Assembly (NCBI RefSeq): GCF_021917145.1
Contig: NC_061067.1
Location: 7,281,690-7,345,689, forward strand
Length of the DNA stretch: 64,000 nucleotides
Direction: 5' to 3'
Source of the DNA: Hypomesus transpacificus
Lineage: Eukaryota > Chordata > Actinopteri > Osmeriformes > Osmeridae
The notes beneath the pieces are model-generated. The model was not told the origin of the DNA. It did not search any database and worked only from the letters and a program-made list of their open reading frames with translations. A program made the position numbers and the translations under genes. This document shows positions 24,301-35,457 of this stretch, piece by piece; position 1 is the first letter of the stretch, and every line of letters begins with the position of its first letter.

Positions 24301-27300
24301 CCCTCAGGGAGCCGTTCATATGTTCGTACAGTTCCTATGGAGACGGAGACAGCAACATAAGGTCACCACCAGTCACAAAACACTGCCCACATTTGACTGG
24401 CTGCCTTGACCCTTGTGTAGGGTGATACATACTCACCTTTAAAATGGATATCTGGGAGAAGTCTTTCTCCTCAAAGTACGCATGTGTGATAAGCTGTAAT
24501 TTAGCTTGGAGTAGGCCGTATAAGGGCTGAAAAAAAAGACAAAACTAAGGTTAGGGTGCTTAGTGTGTATACTGGTGTGAGAGGCCTTGTCACCTACCAC
24601 GTGCTGCACGTTTGCTTTGACATGATTTGATGTGAGGAAGAAAGAATCAACTAACAAACAAAACACTGAGGCGGGGGGGTCAACTGAGGTGTGGGTCAGA
24701 CAGACAAAGCTCTTTCAACCTCATACTCCCTGTGATGCCATGGTCACGAGAGCTCTCTTGTCTGACTGATGTCCCGTGTACAACGAAAACCAGATAACTC
24801 GATAAACGTCAGCGTATTTTGCTTGAAATATGCTTGTGCTTCAGAGTAGCTGTTGGACTGACCTATCGAGGACGGATAGTGGTTGAGTCTGGTTGATGCT
24901 GCCAACTGTGTCAGCACTATCTCCCTGTACCCCCGCCCTGTCACAGCTGTTCCCACAATGTATTATGGAAACGTTCAAATGGCCCACAGCAGTGTTTATA
25001 CTAAGCTTGAGGAAGACACTCTATCCCCACAGACATCCCTCTAACCCTACCCCCTGTGCACGTACACTACCTCAGCTGTGAACGCCTGCCTTACTGACAT
25101 CAAGCAGGGGAGTCCTGGATAATCAGACGTGCTCCCACATCTTGATAATGGTCTACTTCTCCACCAGTGTCTCTCTCTCCCTCCCTCCGTCCCTCTGCCC
25201 AGGCCTGGTCACGTGACCTGGGTGACTCACCACTCGACTGAGGACGCACACACTCTTCTGGACCGTCTCCCTGGTGACGTCAGCCAGTCGGACCTTGAGC
25301 GCCTGGACAGAAACAAACACAGTGGGTCACACCATGACCGTGGCCCTGCCTGCTCCCTGACCACCAAGCGCTGGGTCTGAGGAGACGGCCAGAGATCACA
25401 AGAACAGGCCTCATCCATCTGCCCTCGTCGGCTAACTGCCATTATAGCGGCACCAAGTCAACGCTGCAGATGTCACAAGGAACATAACCAGATGTCAAAC
25501 TGGACAGCACATCATCGAGAACACTCTGCTGGGCAATACCACAGCTCTAGAGGTATATAAAAATAAAAATAAATGAAATGTAAAAAGAAGGAAACAAACC
25601 TTTGCTTCTATTTGCCGGTAGCAGGACACGCCGTAAACACACTTCATCTCTCCACCACCCAGAGGGGGGAGATGGAAATAAACGGTGTCTGGGAAAAGAA
25701 AATGGATGACGTCAGCACAGCTCATTAGGTCTACCCCGTGATCAAGGATGGGCAAGATGGGATTGGATGTTGTCGTCTTCTCGGTGGAATGACCCAATAC
25801 TGTAGTTGGGATGATGTTATTGTTGCACTGTGTCTTGTAAAGTAGACAGCTCCTTGGCACTCAACAGTGTAATACGGTTAGAACTGTGCAATTCTGGTCT
25901 TTGATTATCTTCTGCACGTACTATGCTGCATATGCTATTTGTACATCGCTTTGGATGAAAGCATGTGCTAAATAAATACGTGGAAGAACAATCCGTGTGC
26001 AGCCAATTCAATACTTTTTCATGCATGCATTATCAAGGTGTATAAAGCAGACTTTCTCTCCAGTAACAAGAGATGGAGCATCAGACTGGCGGTCCCAGGC
26101 GGAAAACAGGAATGGAACTAATTCCATTAAAATCCTCCCAGCAACAATATCAAATAATAGATCCGATCAAATAAGGGAAAATAGAGGAAGAAGATGACCA
26201 AATGAAGAGTAAGTGGGGTCAGGTGGCCTGTGGGTAATGAGGGAGTGGTTTATAATGAAATTAACACGTGTAGTCTGAGACACCCCTATGCGGCCAAACA
26301 AAGTCACATCCTCTCAGTGATGCTGCTGCCTGGCCCTGGTCGTTTAGCCCCTGCTTGTCTGTCTTTAGCAGTCTGGAGCTGGGTCTTTGGCCCTGGTCGT
26401 TTAAACCCTGCTTGTCTGTCTGTAGCAGTCTGGAGCGGGCTCTTTGGCCCTGGCTGGCACGTGAAGGCGGCATGGCCACAGCTGCAGTGTGGAGCCCAGC
26501 AGTCAGACGGGGGGTGCAGTGGAGAGCTCCTCCCGAGCATGAGATCTGCTGCTGCTGCCGTTGTTGTGGTTTAGCAACAGAGCTGCCAAGTCATGTGATG
26601 AAAGCTGCATCCTCTCAACCTCACACAAACCTACAAGGACCATATCAAAAGAACTGTGTGTGTTCTCTCTGCAGCGGAATCCACAGGCAGCAGATCCGAG
26701 GAGAGTCACATGGTTGGGGGGTCAGGAATCTGGAACAGTACTTAGTGGCAACCACTCAAGGGACAGGATTGTTTGACATGAGGAACTTCCCAGAGAGTAC
26801 ATCAGCTTTGCCATTAACCACCCTTACCACACCAGTCATCATTCTAAATAAAGAATCACTGTCTAATGATCCTGTGCTTTGTTGATTAACATCGAAATGA
26901 TCGAGCTGTTGCACAGCAGCAGGGTGCAGAGAGGAAGCCAATTTCCTTAGTGGGACCACAACTAACACTGCCTAGATATTTCAGTTTCCTATCATTGTGG
27001 GCATAATGCCTTATGCTTGCTATCTACAGACACTTGGAAAGCGATTAGAGAACATGAGGTTGATGCATCACTCCATCTCTCCTCTCACCCACCACCCCCC
27101 CCCCCCCAATTTCTTTTCTGTCTTAAAAAAAAAATCTATGTTAAGGAAACAACTGAGTGTAACATATATTGTAAATCCTAGAGGGGAAGTTTACCATGAA
27201 CCTGTTGGAGTTCCACACCTTGCCTGTACAATTTCTGCTGTCTTTTTAGAAACATACTTTTATTCTCAACCCTTCCTTTATGCTAATAAATAAAATGCAC

Positions 27301-28831
27301 TCACCGACAGTCTCACACACTCTCCCACCCAGTCATCTGCCCACCCAGTCATCTACACACCCAGTCATCTACCCACCCAGTCATCTGCCCACCCAGTCAT
27401 CTGCCCACCCAGTCATCTGCCCACCCAGTCATCTACCCACCCAGTCATCTGCCCACCCAGTCATCTACCCACCCAGTCATCTACCCACCAAGTCATCTGC
27501 CCACCCAGTCATCTGCCCACCCAGTCATCTGCCCACCCAGTCATCTACCCACCCAGTCATCTGCCCACCCAGTCATCTGCCCACCCAGTCATCTACCCAC
27601 CCAGTCATCAACCCACCCAGTCATCTACCCACCCAGTCATCTACCCACCCAGTCATCTACCCACCCAGTCATCTACCCACCCAGTCATCTGCCCACCCAG
27701 TCATCTGCCCACCCAGTCATCTACCCACCCAGTCATCTACCCAGCCAGTCATCTACCCACCCAGTCATCTACCCAGCCAGTCATCTACCCACCCAGTCAT
27801 CTACCCACGCATCCCTCCATCCCTCCACCCACCTTCTTGGTAGTTGTGGGCCCCGTCCGGCAGGGCCAAAAAGGGGAGATACTTCCACTCCTCCGGCAGG
27901 GAGTTGCTGTCATGGCCTTCCTCTGGGATGAGAGGTGGGTAAGAGTACTCCACCTGAGGACAGAGAGACAGACACACAGGACAAGTGTGTGTGAGACAGA
28001 GAGGGGGAGAGAGAGAGGCAGAGCAATATGCCCTTTTGAATCTTAAACAAAATGCAAGGCAATAACAATGCAGTACATATGATCAGATACAGGTCTAATG
28101 TGATACATCCTATCATAAAAACATGCATTATTTCTATATCTACCCACCAAATATACAGATAATAAGTAGAGTAGGTGCGTTCCTAAGTTCTATTTTACAT
28201 GCTTCTGGTTTAACCGATTGGGAAATGTTTGCTGAGATATGCTTTGAAACAGATAAGATGAATAAAATCCATTGATAAAGATAAATAAGCTCTCTGTCCA
28301 TCAGATTCACTCTGAGGCAGGAAACTGTCTCATTACCATGTGACTGAGTCATAAAAGCCTTTGGACACAGTTCCATTTCCAAGGTCTTGTTTTGTACTCG
28401 TGTGTATGTTAAACAAGGACACTGCCTCTGCAGCACAGAAAGCCGGGGCAGCCCTTGTAAGTCACTCCAAACCCGTCTTCATCACAAACTGCTAATCTCT
28501 GCCACAGATCATGAATGACTGTGAAATGAAATGCAACGTTTTGTTGTTGCCTTCATTATGCTCTCAGAGAAAGAAACCTGCTTGGGAAGCTCCAGGCTGC
28601 TGGTCTCCCCCACCCCACCCCCACCTTCATCCCCTCAGCAGCTGAGATCCCCTCCCCCCAGGGCTGCCCCTGAGAGTAGCTCCACACCCTCAACCCACAT
28701 CTCTATCTCACACACATCCACACACAGAGAAAAACACATGAAGCAATATAACTTTTATGCCACCCGCTGGCCAAACAGATGGAGAGCAGTAGGAAGACGA
28801 GAGGAAAACACCTGTCTGAGAGAGAGAGAGC

Positions 28832-28885
<54 letters not shown>

Positions 28886-30140
28886 ACACAAACCTAATCT
28901 TCTGATACACGCTGGGAGGTCATCAACCCCCACATATCATGTGACGAGCTAATACCTCTCCCGCCAGAAACAACCCCATTACCTGAGACAAAGACCCCAC
29001 CCCCATCCCACTGTCTGCTGCTGTTAGCTAAAAGGTGTGGTGGTCATACACGCTGTTTCTCTTCATTCAACAGCAACAACTGGGAGACGGTCTTTTTTCA
29101 CTTGACATTGTTCTGCTGAAGACAGGTGGCAAGCAGCAACACACTGGAGCAATACACACAGGTGTCTCAATCCTTCTGTTTGCTTCACTTGTTACAACGA
29201 GACAGGTGTTTTAGAAAAAACCTGCAGACTCAGTTGATAGTGAAACTGGTGCCGTTCTCTAAAAGGGTGGTGCAAGTGTGTTTGGATTGTGCAGGTAAAT
29301 TATTTATCTAAAGGTTAACTATTAAATACAGCTTTGAAGGCCTTGTCTGTTTCACACCTGGCTATTCTACCAAAATGAGCCAACTGTCTGTTGTGTCCAA
29401 GACAGATATTCAACTCTGTCTTTGCATAAAAATGTCAGGGCTTGTCATCATAGTTCAATGGTTCTCACTCTTTCTATCTCTCTCTCTCACACACACACTT
29501 CCACAATCATTACTTCACAACATTGTGCTTGTTCTGATGCACTTCAAGTTCAACTTTAATCATAGACAACGAAGCTGGATTTCCATTTTTCTTAACTTAT
29601 ATTTGTGCAAGGTCTATAAAGACATCAGGCATGTCCGTGCCTGATGATTATTTCACGCAGATGCAATTCAGAACTTATATAATAACACATGTCCCTCGGG
29701 CAAAAACACTGCTCTGCAGAACTTGTCTGCAGAATAAGGTCTCTTCAGATGAATGAATAAATATATTTTCCCACTCTCATCATCAGTTAGTTCACCATAG
29801 ACAAGATGATTGATAGGTGTTGACAGCTGTGTCCTGAACAAGGGAAACATACTCTGTATTTTGTTCGCTTACGAAGCGAGTTTATAAAAAAATGATATCA
29901 CATCCAACACTTAGATTATTCGCTACATTATAGATTACTAGTTATATATAGCTAGTTTGCAATAGGCCTGAGCCTCACTACAGCAGTTGAAATCCAACTG
30001 TGTGTAAACAGGACGGTGCTAATAAGACACTAGCATGCCGCATGAGCTTGACATACCTGACAGCCTTTCTTGTGGTGAAATCCAACTACAACGATATGCA
30101 ATACGGGTCCCTTGAGTTCATCTTTGCCATGCGACTCCAT
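17255..30140 (-). CDS. AVL9: AVL9 (late secretory pathway, DENN-related)
   Basis: Sixteen coding exons, all in phase: 30057-30140, 27833-27953, 25600-25688, 25231-25302, 24437-24526, 24268-24334, 23524-23564, 23371-23409, 23176-23245, 22549-23021, 22223-22357, 21749-21968, 21391-21508, 21130-21183, 17659-17747 and 17255-17397. The product is 634 aa; human AVL9 is about 648. Landmarks match human: GPVLHIVVVGFHHKKGCQ at the start, VSPVNRLVGALMTVLSLFPG, the SPDSSESDWETLDPS linker in exon 10, ADLRFADYLLKH, FLDGTGWEGGDEWIRAQF and GKAVGQSVGGALTSAKSAMS near the end. Yeast Avl9 acts in late secretion; the human protein affects cell migration and polarity. The variable acidic exon 10 and the C-terminus differ most from human. 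It shares a promoter with LSM5 and converges on KBTBD2, the same order as on human 7p14.3. Confidence 0.96.
17810..18527. repeat. 12/13-bp minisatellite in AVL9 intron
   Basis: Over 50 copies of GACACAGGGCCCC and one-base-shorter or A/C-start variants. It lies in the AVL9 intron just upstream of the exon 17659-17747, about 65 bases from its acceptor. Frames through it are open but not coding. Confidence 0.93.
18528..21129 (-). other. Rest of the AVL9 intron upstream of the minisatellite
   Basis: No exon seen. It contains a long TG tract (about 19188-19230), a 16-base C run (19700-19715), a TG plus 14-base G tract (about 20140-20172) and a tRNA-derived SINE at 20832-20931. Confidence 0.6.
20832..20931 (+). 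mobile_element. tRNA-derived SINE, short degraded copy
   Basis: The head looks like a tRNA: GGCCTCAGTGGTAGCA resembles box A and GGTTCGAATCC (20878-20888) is a good box B. It is followed by GCTTTGGATAAAATAATCTT, a worn form of the fish SINE tail, and TAAATGAATAC. Confidence 0.65.
21301..21373. repeat. CA microsatellite plus 15-base C run beside an AVL9 donor
   Basis: A CA-rich tract ends in a C run at 21359-21373. On the transcribed strand this is a G run beginning about 18 bases after the donor of exon 21391-21508. Confidence 0.85.
25940..25981 (+). repeat. SINE tail remnant
   Basis: Degraded copy of the fish SINE tail (TCGCTTTGGATGAAAGCATG then TGCTAAATAAATACG), in an AVL9 intron. No tRNA-like head is recognised upstream. 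Confidence 0.5.
27300..27831. repeat. 16-bp minisatellite abutting an AVL9 splice donor
   Basis: About 32 units of CACCCAGTCATCTACC or the variant with TGCC. It lies in the AVL9 intron directly beside the donor of exon 27833-27953, separated by a short CCATCC-rich tail. Confidence 0.93.
27954..30056 (-). other. AVL9 first intron
   Basis: No exon seen. A GA microsatellite lies at about 28818-28884. The rest is AT-rich. Confidence 0.55.
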
Positions 30141-30548
30141 GGCCTAAAGTATTTGTGAAGTTATGTGTTGTTTTCAGTCGGGAGTCCAATATAAACAAGA
30201 CAAGGGGGCTGTTTTTCCTTGACGTCCGCACACAACGCATTGAATTTCTCTTCCGCCTCGTCTGTCAGTAGACGTATGATTACGTCATTCTTGGAGTAGT
30301 CAGAGACTGGGGGAGAGACTGGGGGAAACAACGTAGCGCCATCGCGTGTCCTTTTTTGAAAAGACAATTCCAGAGAATATTCTTAATCTATGAACAGTTA
30401 GGTTTTGGGTACTATTTATTGTGCATAAATAAGTATTCGTAAAACTGCAAAATCCACAGAGCATGCACGTCGATCGTACCATTCGATTGATTGGTACTGC
30501 CTGAATGACACCTACCATTTTCGATTAGTTAGGTCTTTATCGGTAAAC
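30141..30548. promoter_or_regulatory. Bidirectional promoter of AVL9 and LSM5
   Basis: Only 408 bases separate the two divergent start codons. The same head-to-head pairing is known for human AVL9 and LSM5, so a shared core promoter is likely. No TATA box stands out. Confidence 0.7.
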
Positions 30549-31684
30549 ATGGCGGCCACACCAGCAACAAATCCATCACAGTTGCTCCCGCTTGGTAAAT
30601 TTGTAAACGTTTTCATTTGTGGATTTAAAATGTATAGATACTACACATGTACTTTTCAAATCTAGGACTGTGTTGACAGTCGTATTTCAAAAATGCTGTT
30701 TACTACTGGACTGAATTGTCCGTTCAACAAGGATCAGCTTGTAGCAATCTAGTACTACTAGCGAGCTAGCGTGACCAATCTGCACTGCATGTTAGACGTT
30801 CATCCGACGTTTATTAAAATCCTGCAGTTTATGATTATTTTTAATTTATCTAACTAAACAAAGCTATGTTAAGACACGTAATTTGCTCATGGCTATTCTC
30901 TAGCTCTGTATAACCGCACATAAATCATACATTAACCTTGTTCGCGGGAAAGTTGCGCAAGAGATTGCTTTTGATTAGTAATCTGTAGTATAGAATAATT
31001 GTATTCTCAATAGCCGCGGTGTTACTCTTTTAGTTATGTTAACTGAGAGGTAGCCAGAGTTTGCAGTACTGCCAGTAGTTATGTTTAAAGACAACGTTTT
31101 ATTTTACCTTTTGTCTTCCAGAGCTTGTGGACAAATGCATTGGCTCACGTATACATATTGTCATGAAGAACGACAAAGAAATTGTAGGAACTTTATTGGG
31201 TTTCGATGATTTCGTCAGTATCCTTTGACATCTAAGACAATGCAATTTCCGTGTCCTCTGAATGAGCGATATTTGAGCCTTATTGTATATTCTTTAGGCC
31301 TAGCATTTCACTCTACAATAAGCGTCCTTGACCTAATGTGTTAGACATGGTGTTGGAGGATGTGACAGAATTGTAAGTAAATTCCATCATTGCATTGATT
31401 GAAATTCACATTGGAGAAGAGAACTTGGAATCAGTAACCTAATTATGTTTGCTGTTATAGTGAAATCACACCAGAAGGGAGAAGAATAACAAAACTGGAC
31501 CAGATCCTGCTCAATGGCAACAACATTACCATGGTGGGTACATACAAAAGACTATACAAATTGAATCGTCAATAGATATTGAAACATATACATATTTGAC
31601 ACATACAAGGGAATATGCCATCTAACTCTGAGCATCTTGTGTCATTTCTAGCTCATACCTGGAGGTGAAGGACCTGAAGTATAA
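30549..31684 (+). CDS. LSM5: U6 snRNA-associated Sm-like protein LSm5
   Basis: Five coding exons: 30549-30594, 31122-31217, 31345-31372, 31461-31533 and 31652-31684. They give 91 aa, the same length as human LSM5 and nearly identical. The Sm fold is visible: Sm1 includes [21 protein letters not shown] with NMVLEDV, and Sm2 includes [11 protein letters not shown], ending PGGEGPEV. LSm5 is part of the LSm1-7 ring (cytoplasmic mRNA decapping) and the LSm2-8 ring (nuclear U6 snRNA 3' end). The start [15 protein letters not shown] is fixed by homology. Head-to-head with AVL9 and convergent with PSME2. Confidence 0.98.
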
Positions 31685-31892
31685 CATGAGAATCAGTGAA
31701 GAGCTGTTTTTTTTGTTGTTGCGGTGGATGTTAACTTGCCTTCTTATCCTAATATTCTGTTGGTAATTTGTTTGTTCTTTTTCAGTCTTTAGGTTTTGAG
31801 AAAATATTTTTTGTAAGAACAGATTTACGATTGGTGTGACAATGGTTTTGACCATATATTATGAAAATGTGTTAAGTCAACTTTTTGTTATA

Positions 31893-31898
31893 AATAAA
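31893..31898 (+). terminator. LSM5: Poly(A) signal of LSM5
   Basis: AATAAA about 210 bases past the stop codon. Confidence 0.7.
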
Positions 31899-31940
31899 TT
31901 CCAAAATGACACACAGTAAACCAAGAAACAGCAAAGTTGT

Positions 31941-31946
31941 TTTATT
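31941..31946 (-). terminator. PSME2: Poly(A) signal of PSME2
   Basis: AATAAA on the minus strand, about 180 bases past the PSME2 stop codon. It lies only about 45 bases from the LSM5 signal on the other strand, so the two mRNAs probably end within a few bases of each other or overlap. Confidence 0.6.
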
Positions 31947-32125
31947 TATCTTGAAACAAATCTTGTTAAAAGAACAGGTTCAATTGTGTTTATGGTTTTA
32001 AAAGCTGATGCACTTATACTTAAGCACACAATGGGAGTTCAACAAAAAGCATTGATTGGTATTGTAATCCCCTAGTATCAGTGGTTTTTCATAGTTCATT
32101 AAAACGTAGTATTCCCACACACAAC

Positions 32126-34599
32126 TCAATACATTGAAGGCTTCTCCTCTCCCTTTGGATTGGTCACTTTTTCCTGGTTCTTGCTGATGATGTCATAAAA
32201 TTCAGCCTGCAGCAAAAAGAAGGGGTTGTATATGAGATCCATGCCCATAGTTAATATAGAAATGCTTTAAAAATAAACTGTCAACTCCGTACATAGAAGC
32301 CACGCATGTCCAGCAGAATCACTCTGATCTCAGAGAACACAGCCTCATCCTTCTCATGGACCAGGGAGCGGTAGTCCATCTGAAACAGACGGAATCAAGG
32401 TGGTCAACATGACAATTAAATCTTTGTGACATTGTTGTACCTCTGGTTACATTTAGTAAATGTTCTGAGCAGAAAAAGGATTGTTAATCTCACCACATGA
32501 GTGTCTTTGGAGGCTTTTGCCACTGCATCACCCCTCTCTGAGAAGTATCTAGAAGTCGGTAAGAAAGTTAGCAAACCATTTTGTTCTGAATTCGGAAGCT
32601 AATGTGAAGTATAGCAAATGCCACAGAGTAAAATATATGATATTCTAGACTGAGTGGTGTCCTACTTGTTAATCTTGGTCTGGAAACCGTCTACTTTAGT
32701 CTTCACTGCAGCAAGTCTCTCCAGAATTTTCTCCTGTTGTCAATAACAGATACGGTTGACACAATTGCCATTACGCTGCAATAGTTTTAAGACACTGTCC
32801 CTGCGGTCCATCCTATACAGTGCATGTACTTGAGGTGCATGTTATCATTTACCTGAATAGCAACACCAAAGTCATTCCCATCTTCTATTTTGGGAATAAG
32901 ATGCTGAATCCAACATGATACCTAGAAGACGAGAACAGCTCTATAAGTAAATGTGTGGTCCTAGTTCAGGTCCCAGGTCCCTAGAAGGTCTTTGAAACTT
33001 ACTTAATTCAACCACAAGATGTCATTTAAACGTTACATAGCATTGTAACATCCAACTTACAATAAGTCTTTTCATCTGGAGTAAATAAGCCGACTGTACA
33101 TCAGATTAATTATTAGTACAAATTCTTCCATCGGTTACAATAATAAGAATTCCACCTTCTATAAGAATAAGTATTGAGATGTAACTTTACATAACATTTC
33201 ACTTAACATTTTTAACATTTTCAGAAATGGATGTACTCCACCAAATAACATCTAGGTACTGTGGTTGTACACATTAGTAAAAAAATGTTTTTAGTTTTGT
33301 AACCTACAGTGATGCAGGTCTCTCTCAACGCCAGAATCTCAGGTTTCACCCTGTCTAGCAGCATCACGATCTTCTCATTTCCTTTGATGAAACCACATTT
33401 AGGAGCTAGGAGAGGGAAAAAAAAACGTTATTTACCAATACACTCAGACACCTGGAACACATACACACCCTATGGTAACTTTGAAGAAAGAACAGATTTT
33501 ACCCTTTTTCTTCTTCTTTTCCTCCTCTTCGTTTTTGTCAGTCTCCATTTCCTAAGGAGAAATTAAATTACTGATCATAATATTCTTCAGGATTATTACC
33601 AAGTCTGCTTTTTTCTTGGAATTATTTTTGGTCTGATGGTGCATAACAATAAACATATTGTGCACAAAACACTTGACAAAACTCTTGTATAGGCTGCTAT
33701 CAGATATAAGTCGCATGTAAGCATGTTTCATTCACTACATGGAACTGTTGTGGTTCAAGTCTGAATTAGTGGTTACCTCTTCCTCAGGAGTGGGGGGTTC
33801 TGGTATGGGGATGTCTAAAGGGGCTTGGAGTGAGGAGAGATCTGTGATGCTAAGGGCATCCTCCTGGTGGAGATGAAGGGGAGATAAATAATTACATGCA
33901 GTAACAAGATTCAAACTAGTTTTTTCTTTATTTTTTTCTTCAGAAATGTAATGTTAAATGAGACTCCATACCTTGAGAAGGTTGTCCAAATGGACAATCT
34001 TTAAGGGTATGTAGTTGGAAAACAGGTTTTCTGCCTGTAAATCAGAAACAACCTTGCTCATATTTAAACCCAATCACGTAAAAGTGGCTATCGTTTATTT
34101 ACAATGCTGAATGTATGAGCTGCATAGGAATGTACACCAACCTGATGGTACAGAGACTGACGGAAGTTGTCAACCTGAAGAAAACAGGGAATGCACAGCA
34201 AAACTTAAACTCTGGGCACCGCAAAATTAACATACATTTTTATGTAGAATTTAGATTCCTTTGTATCAAAACTGGTTATAGCCATCAGTGGGCGCGCGTG
34301 AGTTAGTGAGTTTTTGATTTCGCTTTCATCCAGCTTTGTTAACAACGGGATGACTAGGGACTTTCCATCGGCTTTGCAACGTGCGCAGTGATACGGCAAA
34401 ACTGCATGATTTCATGTTTTAACACATCTGCACAGCCTTTGTTTGCTACATAGACACTTCAGATTGTACTTGAAAAAACTGTAGTTAAATTAAATATTGG
34501 AAATGAAAAAAATGAAAAATGTATTGCAAATGAAAGAAAACAATCGCTTACCATCCCTGTGCTCGCACTGCTTACTTTCAGGTGAGGTGATTTTGACAT
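32126..34599 (-). CDS. PSME2: Proteasome activator subunit 2 (PA28 beta)
   Basis: Eleven coding exons: 34552-34599, 34142-34174, 33972-34034, 33777-33863, 33503-33551, 33308-33405, 32853-32921, 32666-32733, 32494-32548, 32293-32379 and 32126-32206. They splice in phase to 245 aa; human PSME2 is about 239. Landmarks are [15 protein letters not shown], a Lys-rich linker (about residues 87-93), [51 protein letters not shown] and the terminus [11 protein letters not shown], typical of PA28beta rather than alpha. With PA28alpha it forms the heptameric 11S cap that opens the 20S proteasome and favours MHC-I peptides. The mammalian gene is interferon-inducible, and an IRF-type site lies about 95 bases upstream of this start. 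RNF31 is divergent next to it, as on human 14q12. Confidence 0.96.
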
Positions 34600-35457
34600 T
34601 TTTGCGCAAAAGAGTCGACGTGCTAGGTGCAAATTGTAGCTAAAACTAAAGCTGTCTCTCGCTTTCGTGCTGTGTATTTCCGTGTTATGCACTTTCGATT
34701 TTCATATTAAAGCACCTGATCTTAGTCCCTCCCACAAACTAATTCACCAAAAGTTGGAGCAGTCTGGATATTCGGTCACAAAAAATAGTTGCTCTCTTGA
34801 AAATGAACATTTAATCAGCCATAACTTTCATAACTGATTGTGTAACCTTATATTTGACTTTTCTTGCCCAACCACAGGTCAAACTTAAACACATTTCTAT
34901 TTAATAATTTGCCTGGGTTGATTCAGTACAGTCAGATCTATGAGGGAACATAGCAAGATCACATTGAAGGACGCAATTTTATAGAATGGAATTCTTCCGC
35001 CTTGATCAACAACCTCGTACGTGAGTCACGTTATTAGCGACCTCCCCCTGTCAGTGTCATGAAACTTGTTAAGTTCCGCTTCACAACATACACACAAAGT
35101 AGAAGCTCAAGCGAAACAGTAGGCTATGTTAAGCGGACAAATATGTCTATTTTAAAGGAGCACATTTTGTGGTAAATATTCTTTCTTAGTACGTATAGTC
35201 AGCGGGATCATGTAATATATTGGTCGCTGTGTAATTGTTGCTCACTTTAACGTTTTTACTCTGACAGCTGCTACAATAATAGTTAACTAGCTGTGCTAGC
35301 CATTCTTGTAACTGCGGAAACTTTCGATTTCGGTTGGCATAGCGTCTGGCTGATTCGGATAATAAAAGTAGGCTACCACCTGAACTTCAATCACAGGAGT
35401 TGAAATCTCTACAATACATGCATTATTTGGCTATCTATCTGTACTACTCATAAAACA
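34600..35457. promoter_or_regulatory. Shared promoter region of PSME2 and RNF31
   Basis: 858 bases between divergent start codons. On the minus strand the sequence GAAAATCGAAAGT (34691-34703) fits the IRF half-site pair AANNGAAA, about 95 bases upstream of the PSME2 ATG. No coding exon is seen. Confidence 0.6.

Noticed and set aside
27300-27831. Regular short repeats considered as a CRISPR array
   Set aside because: Units are contiguous with no unique spacers, and the host is a vertebrate; it is a minisatellite.
27280-27843. 187-codon frame with HPVIYPPS-like repeats
   Set aside because: Translation of the 16-bp minisatellite next to an AVL9 donor.
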